Source of the DNA: DAOTTI01 sp034437795
GTDB lineage: Bacteria > Chloroflexota > UBA11872 > UBA12225
Assembly: GCA_034437795.1 (NCBI GenBank)
Contig: DAOTTI010000032.1
Location: forward strand, 1 to 29,455
Direction of reading: 5' to 3'
Length of the DNA stretch: 29,455 bases
In this document: in pieces, positions 15,683 through 23,813 of the stretch
How the letters are laid out: every line of letters begins with the position of its first letter
Numbering within the stretch: the first letter of the stretch is position 1
The notes under the pieces: generated by a model
Databases searched by the model: none
What the model saw: only the letters and a program-made list of their open reading frames with translations
Told to the model about the DNA's origin: nothing
Program-made: the position numbers and the translations under genes

Positions 15683-16845
15683 CGATGAACCACCTTCCGG
15701 TCGCCCCCGGCTGCAAGGCCGCTTTCGAGGAGCAGGTGGGCGCCCGCGCGCGGCTGGTCGAGCTGGCCAGCGGGCAGCGCCGACAATCTTGCGCCCTCTT
15801 CACTCGGGCCTGCGGCGAGGACCCGATCGGCATGGCGACCCCGTACGACCGCTGGCTACTGATCGAGGTGCCGCCGCCCTGGCCCTACGACCTGTGGCAG
15901 TCGGGGCGAGCGCCGGCGTCCGTGCGCGAGGTGGTCCGCATCGCCCAGGAGTGCGGCCTGAAGGTCCGCGTCCTGGCCATCGCACCGGATGCCGAGTACT
16001 CGCGGCCGGACCGGGCCCGCGTGATCGACCTGCGCCGGCCTGCCGGACCGTTCGCCGTCTTCGAGAGGCGCGAGTTCGTCGTGCCCGTGGCGCGTGTGGA
16101 CGAGCTGATCGGCGCGCTGTTCGTCCATCCTGCGCCAGGTGGCGCCAGCGGCGGGAGCAACGATCTGCCCTCGCTGGCGCGGGGTGACCTGGCCTCATTC
16201 GAGCGCTACCGGCAGGACGCCGGCCATGTGCGGGACCTGCTCGTGTGCACTCATGGCAGCGTGGACCCCTGCTGCGCCAGGTTCGGCGTTCCGCTGTACC
16301 AGACCCTGCGGCGTGACTACGCCGCCGCCTCCGGCGGCCGGCTACGGGTCTGGCGGGTGAGCCATTTCGGCGGCCACCGCTTCGCGCCCACCATCCTGGA
16401 TCTGCCCGAGGGCCGCTCTTGGGCCCACGTCGGGCCGGAGCTGCTGGACTGCCTCGTGTGGCGCCGCGGGACGCCCGCTGCCCTGCGGGGCCACTACCGG
16501 GGCTGGAGCGGCGTCGGCTTCTTCGGACAGATGGTGGAGCGTGAGGCGCTCGTGCGCGAGGGCTGGCCCTGGATCGACTACCTCAAGCAGGGCACGTTGC
16601 TCACCGTGGATGAGACCCCATGGCCGCGCGGCAGGCCCGAGCCGGCGCCGATGTTCGCTGAACAGGCGCCGCAGCGGGCGGTCATGCGTCTCGAGTACGC
16701 CGCGCCAGACAGGACCGCTGCGGGGGCCTACACCGCGGTCATCGAGCATCAAGGCCGTGTGGTCGGGCAAGGCGAATGCGGCGCGGCCCCGTGGAAGCGG
16801 AACACCTACGCCGTCACCCGTCTTTGGAAGGAGCCGAGGCCATGA
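15673..16845 (+). CDS. Suc_Fer/Apd1-type bis-Cys, bis-His [2Fe-2S] protein with monooxygenase-like N-terminus
   Basis: The 390-residue product belongs to the sucrase/ferredoxin-like (Suc_Fer) family of thioredoxin-fold ferredoxins. Key motifs are SCALFTRACGEDPIGMATP (39-57), VCTHGSVDPCCARFGVPLY (191-209) and VSHFGGHRFAPTILDLPEG (229-247). In yeast Apd1, as I recall, the cluster sits on two Cys nine apart and two His four apart. Cys192, Cys201, His231 and His235 reproduce those spacings. The first 30 residues (MYVAMNHLPVAPGCKAAFEE on) instead look like the opening of an HmoA/IsdG-type haem-degrading monooxygenase. The GTG at 15673 has GGAAGGAG upstream and overlaps hmuV by 10 bases. A role in reducing iron or in haem breakdown after uptake is an inference from the operon. 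Confidence 0.82.
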   Translation: MYVAMNHLPVAPGCKAAFEEQVGARARLVELASGQRRQSCALFTRACGEDPIGMATPYDRWLLIEVPPPWPYDLWQSGRAPASVREVVRIAQECGLKVRVLAIAPDAEYSRPDRARVIDLRRPAGPFAVFERREFVVPVARVDELIGALFVHPAPGGASGGSNDLPSLARGDLASFERYRQDAGHVRDLLVCTHGSVDPCCARFGVPLYQTLRRDYAAASGGRLRVWRVSHFGGHRFAPTILDLPEGRSWAHVGPELLDCLVWRRGTPAALRGHYRGWSGVGFFGQMVEREALVREGWPWIDYLKQGTLLTVDETPWPRGRPEPAPMFAEQAPQRAVMRLEYAAPDRTAAGAYTAVIEHQGRVVGQGECGAAPWKRNTYAVTRLWKEPRP

Positions 16846-18278
16846 CGTCGCGCACGTCTGGGCCGCGGCGCGTCACGCGCCGCCGCGTCGCCGGCGCGGC
16901 CGGCGTGGCCGCGGTGCTGGGCGCCGCCTGTGGGCGCACCGCCTCACCGGCGGGCGGGGTCTCCGATCAGGCGCGCGGCGCGCCGAGCAAGGCGCCAGTT
17001 ACGGTCACGGTCTGGCACGCCGCCAACGCGATCACCGACCAGGGCAGGGAACTGCTGCGAGCATTCGAGGCGGCGCACCCGCAGATCACGGTGGATTGGC
17101 AGGTGGTGGAGTGGGCCGGCGCCGGACAGATGCTGTCGCGGCTGCCGGTGGCGGCCGCCTCGGGCGACCTGCCAGACAGCTTCCGCGGCCACTGGTCCAA
17201 TTTCGGGAACATTATCCACCAGGGGTGGGTACGGCCGCTGGACGCCCAGATGCGGCAGGCGCGCCTGACGCGCAGGGACTTCACGCCGTCCACCTGGGAG
17301 CTCAGCTCATACCGCGGCCAGATCTACGCGATGCCCAGCTACGCCTACACGCTGGCCCCCTGGTGGAACAAGGATCTCCTGCGGCGCAGCGGCCTAGACG
17401 TGGAGCGGCTGCCGGCCACCTTCGATCAGGTGATGGACGCTTCAGTGCGCCTGTGGCGGAATGGCCAGGCCGGGCAGGGCGGCGCCGCCGACCGGCCGGG
17501 TGCGGCCACCGACGGCGGCCAGGGGCCGGGGAGCACGACTCTCGGGTGGTCCCACCGCACGAGCACGCCCGGCCACTTCGTCTTCCTCTTCGGGGCGCAG
17601 GTGTATGACGCGGCACGCCAGCGGGTCACGCCGGACCACCCGGGCGTAATCGAGGCTCTGCAGTGGCTCATTGAGCTCGACAAGCGCCAGGGCGGCTACC
17701 AGCGCGTCGAGCAGGTCTTCGCGGCGGGCGGGGTGAATCCCTTCTACACCGGCCGGCTCGCTGTGACGGTCAACCAGCCGCGCAGCTTCCCCAGCCTGGC
17801 CGCCCAGGCGCCGTCCCTGGACCTCGGCGTGTCGCTCTATCCGAGCAAGCGCGGCAGCCTACAGGAGGTGGCCCACACGTCGATCCAGGCCGAGATGCTG
17901 CCCATCACGCGCGAGAGCAAGCACCCCGACGAGACGTGGACGCTCCTCAAGTGGCTGTACGTCGAGCGCGCGGCCGAATGGGCGTCGCGCACGCTGAATA
18001 CGCCCTGCTTGCTCGGCGCGCTCGACGCCTTCTACGAGCAAGTGGCGCAGTCGTTCGGCGGCGACCGGCGCCTGGTGCCCTACCTTGGCGTGTACAAGGA
18101 GATGTCGCGCCGTGGCACCGCCCACTGGCCGACCATTCCTACGACCAACGAGTATCTTGCCGCCTTCACGGCCGCGTGGCACGAGGTCCTTCAAGAGAAG
18201 GTCACGGCCGAGGCCGCGATGAAGGAGCTGGCGCGGCGCCAACAGCTTGAGCTGGAGCAGGCGCTGCGGGCGGGATGA
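16842..18278 (+). CDS. Extracellular solute-binding lipoprotein, sugar ABC type
   Basis: The 478-residue protein begins with a twin-arginine-like stretch (PRRVTRRRVAGAAG) and a lipobox GAAC with Cys30. The mature part is a family 1 sugar-type binding protein: VTVTVWHAANAITDQGRELL, then RAFEAAHPQITVDWQVVEW, DLPDSFRGHWSNFGNIIHQG, YTLAPWWNKDLLRRSGLDV and DETWTLLKWLYVERAAEW. A Gly-rich insert (GQAGQGGAADRPGAATDGG) lies near residue 210. The ATG at 16842 overlaps the Suc_Fer stop as ATGA and has GGAAGGAG upstream, so its translation is coupled to the haem operon. This is an unusual place for a sugar-type binding protein, and no matching permeases follow. Confidence 0.87.
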   Translation: MTSRTSGPRRVTRRRVAGAAGVAAVLGAACGRTASPAGGVSDQARGAPSKAPVTVTVWHAANAITDQGRELLRAFEAAHPQITVDWQVVEWAGAGQMLSRLPVAAASGDLPDSFRGHWSNFGNIIHQGWVRPLDAQMRQARLTRRDFTPSTWELSSYRGQIYAMPSYAYTLAPWWNKDLLRRSGLDVERLPATFDQVMDASVRLWRNGQAGQGGAADRPGAATDGGQGPGSTTLGWSHRTSTPGHFVFLFGAQVYDAARQRVTPDHPGVIEALQWLIELDKRQGGYQRVEQVFAAGGVNPFYTGRLAVTVNQPRSFPSLAAQAPSLDLGVSLYPSKRGSLQEVAHTSIQAEMLPITRESKHPDETWTLLKWLYVERAAEWASRTLNTPCLLGALDAFYEQVAQSFGGDRRLVPYLGVYKEMSRRGTAHWPTIPTTNEYLAAFTAAWHEVLQEKVTAEAAMKELARRQQLELEQALRAG

Positions 18279-18383
18279 CGAAGGCAGGGCGGGCCCACCA
18301 ACACGGTGGGACGCTGGCAGGTCATAGCCAGCTTGCTAAGTACCCAAGGAAACCAGGAACGGAGAAGGGAGCACGAGCAACCG

Positions 18384-19730
18384 ATGACACGCACACGACG
18401 CGGATTGGGACGGACCGCCGCAGCCGCGGGGGCCCTGGCGCTGGCGCGCTGCGGGCTCGGCCAGGACCGGCAGGGCGGGGGCGCCGGCCCGAAGGGGCCG
18501 CACGGCGCCGCCACCATCAGCATCCTGTACGGCGGCGGAGGACAGCCGGTACTGGACCTCTACGACCGCACCGCGTTCAAGCGGTTCAGGGAGCGCTTCC
18601 CCGGCAGCACGATTCACCTGGACTCGTCGGGGAACCCGCTGTCGAAGGTGCTAACGCTCCACGCCGCGGGCAACGCCCCCGACATCATTCAGGGCGCCGA
18701 CACGTGGGTAATCGACGTGGCCACCAAGGGGCTGGGCCTGGCGCTCGACGACCGCATCCGGCGCTGGGACGCGCGCACAGACTTCGTCAGCTCGGCCTGG
18801 GACGCCGGCCAGTACAGCGGGAAGCAGTGGGGCCTGCCGCTCTTCGTGACCGCTCGCATGGTGTATCTGCGCCGGGGAGTGCTGGAGGAGGTGGGCGTGA
18901 GCAGGCCGCCACTGACCTGGGAGGCCCTGGTCGACACGGCCAAGCGATCCACGAAGGTCGAAGGCGAGCGGCTCCTGCGCCAGGGCTTTACCAGCCCCGC
19001 CGGCGACGGCTGGTGGTACTTCTTCTGGCTGCTGCAGACGACCGGCGCCACTCTGTTCAAGGATGGCAAGCCTGCCTTCACCGGAGGCGACGGCGAGGCC
19101 ACCCTTGCCTTCATGACGGACCTGCAGCAGGCGATCCGGCCGCGGGGCGTGGAGCCGCTGGCCGGCAACGACGCCGCCAACTTCACCGCGGGGACCGTGG
19201 CGCACGGCTGGCTGCACCTGGCGCCGTACCAGGTGATTGAGCAGCAGAACCCGAAGGACTACCATGAGATGGTGATCGCCACGCCGCCGGTGCCGGGCAA
19301 CGAGCGGTACCGCGTCCCCGGCGGGCGGAAGGCTGCGCCGCTGACCTTCGTGGATAACGCGCTGCTCTTCCTGAGTCCCCAATCCAGGTACGCGGACCAC
19401 GCCTGGGAGCTGACGAAGCTGCTCCTGGAGGGCGAGACGCTGCTGGAATTCAACCGTCTACGGGGCCGGCTGGTGCCTCGCAAGTCGCTCTTCAAGCAGG
19501 GCTACATGCTGGAGGCCAAGATCCAGGAGATCGTGGCGCTCTACGAGCGGTACGGCCGGGCGCGGTTCAATCCGCCCAACTTTGATGCGGTGACGCGCGC
19601 GACCAACGCCGTGGTCAAGGACGTAGTCGCCGACCAGAAGATCTCCGTCAAGGATGGCGTGGCCACGCTGGCCCGCGAGCTGGAGCAGATCGCGCGGGAG
19701 GCCAACTACACTGGCACGACGCGAACCTGA
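18384..19730 (+). CDS. Second extracellular solute-binding lipoprotein, sugar ABC type
   Basis: The 448-residue product has a short basic start (MTRTRRGLGR), a hydrophobic stretch and Cys23 in LARC, a lipobox with an unusual Arg at -1, so lipidation is less certain than for the neighbour. The rest has the family 1 pattern: AATISILYGGGGQPVLDLYD, GNAPDIIQGADTWVIDVATK, PLTWEALVDTAKRSTKVEGE, GWWYFFWLLQTTGATLFKDG and NALLFLSPQSRYADHAWELT. It lies 105 bases after the first binding protein on the same strand and is only distantly similar to it, so it is not a recent tandem copy. The start at 18384 has GAGAAGGGAG upstream. The ligand is unknown. No permease or ATPase gene follows. Confidence 0.85.
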   Translation: MTRTRRGLGRTAAAAGALALARCGLGQDRQGGGAGPKGPHGAATISILYGGGGQPVLDLYDRTAFKRFRERFPGSTIHLDSSGNPLSKVLTLHAAGNAPDIIQGADTWVIDVATKGLGLALDDRIRRWDARTDFVSSAWDAGQYSGKQWGLPLFVTARMVYLRRGVLEEVGVSRPPLTWEALVDTAKRSTKVEGERLLRQGFTSPAGDGWWYFFWLLQTTGATLFKDGKPAFTGGDGEATLAFMTDLQQAIRPRGVEPLAGNDAANFTAGTVAHGWLHLAPYQVIEQQNPKDYHEMVIATPPVPGNERYRVPGGRKAAPLTFVDNALLFLSPQSRYADHAWELTKLLLEGETLLEFNRLRGRLVPRKSLFKQGYMLEAKIQEIVALYERYGRARFNPPNFDAVTRATNAVVKDVVADQKISVKDGVATLARELEQIAREANYTGTTRT

Positions 19731-19838
19731 TGGACCAGCCGATGGGGCCAGCCTGCGGACACCTTCGCGCCCTGGCTCAGTTGACCCACACATCTCGCGA
19801 AGAAACGAACACTCCAAGCAGGCGCCGCGAGGAACACG

Positions 19839-20786
19839 ATGAACAGAGGACGAACCATGACCACCGTGGATGGGCCCATCCCGAGGCCGGACCAGACGGC
19901 TCCGGCCAACGACCCTGCGGCGCACGCCATGCTGCGCCGCGCGTATGAAGCCACCTACCGCTACCCGCCGGGGTTCGCCGGCTTTCGGGCGGCGCTGGAG
20001 TTCACGAGGAGCGACCCAGCCGCGCCGGGCGCGGCGCACGTGGCGCGCGGGCAGGTGCAGGCGCGCTCACCCCAAGCCGTGAGCGTGGAGGTGGAGACGG
20101 ACGCCGCCGGCCGGAACTGGCTCTGGCAGGAGCTTGCGTCCATCATCGGCCATCGCTGGCCCACGCCCTACGAGGAAGCCGATGGGCGGCACGGGCTGAC
20201 CCTGGGGCCGGACGACGGGCACCCGCTGGGGCGCCTGCTGCAGGTGCACGGCGACCGCTTCGGCTCGTCCTACCGCGTACGCGACGGGCAGATCGCGCAG
20301 ATCATCCGCCGGTTTGGGAACATGCGCTTTGCCATCCACATCCAGGAGCGCGTCGCCACCAGCGACGGCCGTACGCTCCCGACGCAGTTCACCGTCGCCT
20401 ATTGGGAGGCGCGCGATGCCGGTGGCGCCGATGATCCCCAGGGGGCGCCGGCAGGGCGGCAGGATGGCGGGACCGCTGCGGGGGCGGCCGGCGCCTCGGG
20501 AGCCGGCGAGCCGTGGCGCTTGACGCGCGCGGACACGTACAGCGACCACTACGTGTGCGTGGCGGGCCTCTACCTGCCCGAGTGTCGGCGGGTCATCACC
20601 GCGGATGATCGCGGGCTAGCCGTGCACGAGGTGCGCCTCAGCGGCCACGCGCTGCTCCCGCCGGCTGGACGCGGCACCGAGGGCGGCGCTCCCGCACCCG
20701 CAGAGGGCGCGGGAGCGGGAGAGGGCATCGTCCGCCGCGGCACCCGAGCCGGCGGCATGGGCCACCTGGCCCAGGAGCGCCGGTAA
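19839..20786 (+). CDS. DUF3386 family protein
   Basis: The 315-residue protein resembles DUF3386, a family I know mainly from cyanobacteria. It starts with HAMLRRAYEATYRYPPGFAG, then has ELASIIGHRWPTPYEEADGR, GDRFGSSYRVRDGQIAQIIR, RFGNMRFAIHIQERVATSDG, and a final TYSDHYVCVAGLYLPECRRV. Function in the family is not known. Two low-complexity Gly/Ala/Pro inserts (about 198-225 and the tail beyond 268) are not part of the core. The ATG at 19839 has GAGGA upstream; a second in-frame ATG at 19857 with AGAGGACG is equally good. It follows two binding proteins on the same strand after a 108-base gap and precedes a broken ATPase fragment. Confidence 0.72.
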   Translation: MNRGRTMTTVDGPIPRPDQTAPANDPAAHAMLRRAYEATYRYPPGFAGFRAALEFTRSDPAAPGAAHVARGQVQARSPQAVSVEVETDAAGRNWLWQELASIIGHRWPTPYEEADGRHGLTLGPDDGHPLGRLLQVHGDRFGSSYRVRDGQIAQIIRRFGNMRFAIHIQERVATSDGRTLPTQFTVAYWEARDAGGADDPQGAPAGRQDGGTAAGAAGASGAGEPWRLTRADTYSDHYVCVAGLYLPECRRVITADDRGLAVHEVRLSGHALLPPAGRGTEGGAPAPAEGAGAGEGIVRRGTRAGGMGHLAQERR

Positions 20787-20911
20787 TGGGGGAGGTCCGG
20801 CGCGTACCCCAACTGCGGCAGCGCGGCGCGGAGGGGCCGATCCCCCCCGGGATGTCCCGGACCCACCGATCGGACGGGCCGGGTCGCCACTGCCGGCCGG
20901 TAGCATGCCAG

Positions 20912-21228
20912 CTTGGACCGGATCATTCCGTCCGGCCGGACCACCGTTCTGGTAGGCGCCCACGGCCCGGGCAAGTCGACCCTGCTGCGCTTGCTGGCCG
21001 GCGATCTCGCGCCGACCATTGGGGAGATGCTCCTGGACGGCCAGCCGCCGCCCGCCTACTCGGCCGTGGCCCTGGCGCGCCTGCTCCAGCCGCGGGGCGG
21101 TCTGCCTGGACGGCCGTTCGAACTTCAGCCTGCTGACGAGGCAGGTGGCCCGGCCGCTGGGGATCCGGCCCCTGGGGCCCGTAGCGCCGGACGGGCTAAC
21201 AGTGCGTGAACTGGTAGCCCCGGGCTGA
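20912..21228 (+). pseudogene. Mosaic ABC ATPase fragment (FepC-like with an hmuV-derived tract)
   Basis: The fragment opens LDRIIPSGRTTVLVGAHGPG, like the first strand and Walker A of a FepC/FecE siderophore ATPase. It then reads KSTLLRLLAGDLAPTIGEML, identical or near-identical to hmuV, with 41 exact bases at 20970-21010 and about 86 per cent identity by eye over 20970-21081. At ALARLLQPRGG it returns to FepC-like sequence, which after a one-base shift near 21095 continues as AVCLDGRSNFSLLTRQVARP and GPVAPDGLTVRELVAPG and then stops. There is no signature motif, Walker B or H-loop, and Walker A is changed (GAHGPGKST). No start with a ribosome site was seen. It cannot encode a working ATPase. 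Confidence 0.75.
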
Positions 21229-21235
21229 CGGGCGG

Positions 21236-21294
21236 CCTATCCTGGAGTATTCACAAGCGGCGCTCTCACCCTAATCCTCTCCCATGGGAGAGGC
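21236..21294 (+). repeat. Dispersed repeat element with an 18-bp perfect palindrome
   Basis: TATCCTGGAGTATTCACAAG leads into CGGCGCTCTCACCCTAAT and then the perfect palindrome CCTCTCCCATGGGAGAGG (21276-21293). It lies between the ATPase fragment (plus) and the enolase-superfamily gene (minus), where it could form a bidirectional hairpin. Confidence 0.65.
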
Positions 21295-21323
21295 AAGTCC
21301 CCACCGGCCAGGGATAATTCAGG

Positions 21324-22541
21324 CTATTCGACGAAGGGACCGCTGCTCTGCACCCGCTGGTAGATCCGCTCGAACTCGGGGGAGCCGTCGTCGTCCCACA
21401 GCTCCAGGCGCAGCCCACGGATCGTGCCCTCCTCCTTGCCGGTCATGCGGTGCACGTCCACGCGGGTGAGGGAGGGATAGTAGATCTTGTGCCCGTCGCG
21501 CAGGTGGAGCACGGCCACGTGCTTTGGCACCGGCGTCGGCTCGCGGGCGGCCAGGCGCGCCAGGGCGTCCTCATCCACCTCCATACCGAGCCCCGGCCGT
21601 TCCGGCACCGGCGAGCTGCCGGCCACCACGGGGATGCGCTCGGTGGTGATGTCGTCCTCGTACTGGTCGTCCAGGTTGATGGTGTGCATGGTGCAGGCGG
21701 GGATGACGGCGGCCAGATGCATGGCCAGGGCCTTGGTCAGCGTCCCGCCGGTGATCTGCAGCACGCCGGCGGCATTGGCCGCGGCCCAGGCGCCGGCCCG
21801 CTGGAGGGTGTGGCCGATGAGGCCATTGCTGATGTAGGCGTCTGCCAGGCCCAGATGGATCTCCTGGAGGCCTCCCAGGGGCATGGGATGCATGATCAGC
21901 GGGATGCGCACCTGCCGGCGGAGCGCCCGCCAGCCGTCCACGTCGTTGGCGCGCAGCGGGTCCTCGATCCACCCCACGACGCGAGAGCGTTCCAGGACCT
22001 TCAGGATGGGCAGGACCGTGGCCAGGCTGCGGTTGTGGTTGAAGTCGTAGTGCATCAGGAAGCCATCCGGCGCCACCGCTTCCACCGCCTGGTTCTGCTC
22101 GAAGATGTCGTAGTACTCGCAGGAGTGCATCTTCATGATGGTGTAGCCGTCGGCGACGGCGCGGCGGACCTCCTGGCGCAGCGTCTCCGGGGGGACCGGC
22201 TTGGTCCAGGCGGCGACCGAGACCCAGTCGCGCACCTTTTGCCCGAGCAGCTTGTAGGCGGGCACGTCCAGGTGCTTGCCCATCACGTCATAGAGCGCCG
22301 CGCCCAGCCCGGGGTTGAGGTTGTTGCCGAGGAAGTCGAAGGGGCTCCGGCCGATCAGGGGCCTGGCGATGGAGGGGTCCGGGGGCGGGCAGCGGTAATC
22401 CCCGTAGCCCACCAGCCCGTGATCGGTCTTCACCTTGAACACGGTGCGCACGTTCCAGTTAGGGAAGTGGGCGTTGTAGGCGGCGGCGCGGGCCACCAGT
22501 CGCGGGTAGATGGGGATGATCTCAACATCCGTAATGCGCAT
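21324..22541 (-). CDS. Divergent enolase-superfamily (mandelate racemase/muconate lactonizing type) protein
   Basis: The 405-residue protein has the two-domain layout of the superfamily. The N-terminal cap starts MRITDVEIIPIYPRLVARAA, with NPGLGAALYDVMGKHLDVPA and YKLLGQKVRDWVSVAAW before the barrel. Recognisable active-site positions are Lys137 in MKMH, Asp166 in HYDFNHN and Glu193 in WIEDPL. The third metal-ligand strand reads IPLIMHPMP, placing His218 where Glu or Asp is normal, and the later His/Asp pair is also unclear. It may therefore be a non-canonical dehydratase or a non-catalytic relative. The ATG at 22541 has GGGAG upstream. It groups with the amidohydrolase, bicupin and isomerase genes as a second sugar-acid type cluster. 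Confidence 0.8.
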   Translation of the reverse strand: MRITDVEIIPIYPRLVARAAAYNAHFPNWNVRTVFKVKTDHGLVGYGDYRCPPPDPSIARPLIGRSPFDFLGNNLNPGLGAALYDVMGKHLDVPAYKLLGQKVRDWVSVAAWTKPVPPETLRQEVRRAVADGYTIMKMHSCEYYDIFEQNQAVEAVAPDGFLMHYDFNHNRSLATVLPILKVLERSRVVGWIEDPLRANDVDGWRALRRQVRIPLIMHPMPLGGLQEIHLGLADAYISNGLIGHTLQRAGAWAAANAAGVLQITGGTLTKALAMHLAAVIPACTMHTINLDDQYEDDITTERIPVVAGSSPVPERPGLGMEVDEDALARLAAREPTPVPKHVAVLHLRDGHKIYYPSLTRVDVHRMTGKEEGTIRGLRLELWDDDGSPEFERIYQRVQSSGPFVE

Positions 22542-22599
22542 GGCTGTGGCTCCCTATTGTAGGGTTCGCTTTCGGGGCCCCCTTTCGGGTCTGCGGGTT

Positions 22600-22740
22600 C
22601 GAGGCCGGGGGGCGCGGATGCTCGCAACGTTGGAGGATCCAAGGGCCTGAGGCGGGGAGGCCCAGCATGGTCGTAACTGTGGAGGTCCGAGGGCCTGACG
22701 CCGGGAGGCGCGGATGGTCGCCATGCCGGAATAGGGTGTA
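22600..22740. repeat. Imperfect tandem repeat, period about 48 bases
   Basis: Three units begin near 22611, 22660 and 22707. They share GGATGCTCG/GCATGGTCG/GGATGGTCG starts, TGGAGG, AGGGCCTGA and GGGAGGC. The third unit is partial. The repeat fills the gap between the amidohydrolase and the enolase-superfamily gene, both on the minus strand, and so would be transcribed into RNA. Confidence 0.6.
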
Positions 22741-22747
22741 GCTGTGG

Positions 22748-23599
22748 CTACGTCGCGGCGCCGGCCAGCAGGCGCTGCAGGTTGCCGCCCAGGATACGCT
22801 CCTTGTGCTCCGCGGGAATGAACGAGCAGTGGGTGCGCACCGCCTCCAGCGATTGCCGGTAGGTCATGGCGCGTCGCACCACTGGATAATCGGAGCCCCA
22901 GCAGAGCCGGTCCGGCCCGAAGTGCTCATACAGCCCGCGCACCAGCCAGGCGCAATCTGAGTACGGGTACTCCCACGCCACGGGCGCGGCGTAATGGAAG
23001 CCCGAGAGCTTGACATAGAGGTTCGGGACGGCCGCGGAGGCGAGGATCTCCTTGAAGAGCGGATGGGGCGGCGGCTCCACCGCCTTCGGCTGGCCCATGT
23101 GGTGCACCAGGAACGGCACCGATGGGAACCGCGCGGCGACCTGGCGCAGGACCGGCTGCAGGCGGGGCGGCAGGGCCAGGCTGGCGATGAGCCGGCGCTG
23201 CTCGGCCACGCGGAAAAAGGCCAGCCCCTCGTCGGAGAGGAACCACGAGCCATCGTCGTCCGCCTTCACGTAGTGGGTGAACCCGACCAGGGGGTACTGG
23301 TCGGCCGCCTGCGCCAGCCGGCTGGCGGCGCCCGGCGTGTGGTAGGTCTCCGTCCACGAGCAATCGACATCGGCCAGCTGGCGCAGGCGCCCCGCGTAAC
23401 GGCGGACGCACTCGGCGACGTAGTCGTTATTGTCGGGGTTGTGGGCGATCCGCGCGCAGACGATGGCTGCCTGATCTACGCCGGCGGCGTCCATCTCGAA
23501 CAGCAGTTGCTCCACGACGCCGCGGCTTTCGGGGTCGGGCACCGGCGGCTGGTAGGGCCACCGGCGCCAGGCATGGCAGTGTGCATCGATGATGGGCAT
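22748..23599 (-). CDS. Amidohydrolase family 2 (TIM-barrel metal-dependent hydrolase)
   Basis: The 283-residue product starts MPIIDAHCHAW, giving the HxH metal pair His7 and His9. It continues with FLVHHMGQPKAV (metal His166 or His167), LYVKLSGFHY and ends with GPDRLCWGSDYPVVRR, whose Asp237 is the usual catalytic residue. This matches family 2 amidohydrolases, including lactonases and aromatic or sugar-acid decarboxylases. In sugar-acid clusters such enzymes often open lactones, for example fucono- or rhamnonolactone, and that is my preferred role, from context only. The ATG at 23599 has no strong ribosome site. The protein ends with the conserved HKERILGGNLQRLL. Confidence 0.85.
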   Translation of the reverse strand: MPIIDAHCHAWRRWPYQPPVPDPESRGVVEQLLFEMDAAGVDQAAIVCARIAHNPDNNDYVAECVRRYAGRLRQLADVDCSWTETYHTPGAASRLAQAADQYPLVGFTHYVKADDDGSWFLSDEGLAFFRVAEQRRLIASLALPPRLQPVLRQVAARFPSVPFLVHHMGQPKAVEPPPHPLFKEILASAAVPNLYVKLSGFHYAAPVAWEYPYSDCAWLVRGLYEHFGPDRLCWGSDYPVVRRAMTYRQSLEAVRTHCSFIPAEHKERILGGNLQRLLAGAAT

Positions 23600-23813
23600 G
23601 CGTTCAGTTTGGGCGATGGGGGCGCACGTTGCAAGCCGGAGGCGCCGACCCAGGGTGGCGCGCCACCAGCGCCGTGAGCGCCATCAGCGCTCGCCCGCCT
23701 GGCGCAAGGCATCCTGGTACAGGGCGGGGCTGATCCGGAAGTGCTGGCTGATCACTGCGCCTTGGGAAGCGGAGCAGTAACACGTTGATTGTGCTTCCTG
23801 GGCACAAGGGTCG

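Noticed and set aside
14810..21010. A 6.2-kb mobile element bounded by the 41-bp direct repeats
   Set aside because: No transposase, integrase or inverted repeats, and the repeat is inside related ATPase coding sequence, so gene duplication or template switching explains it better.
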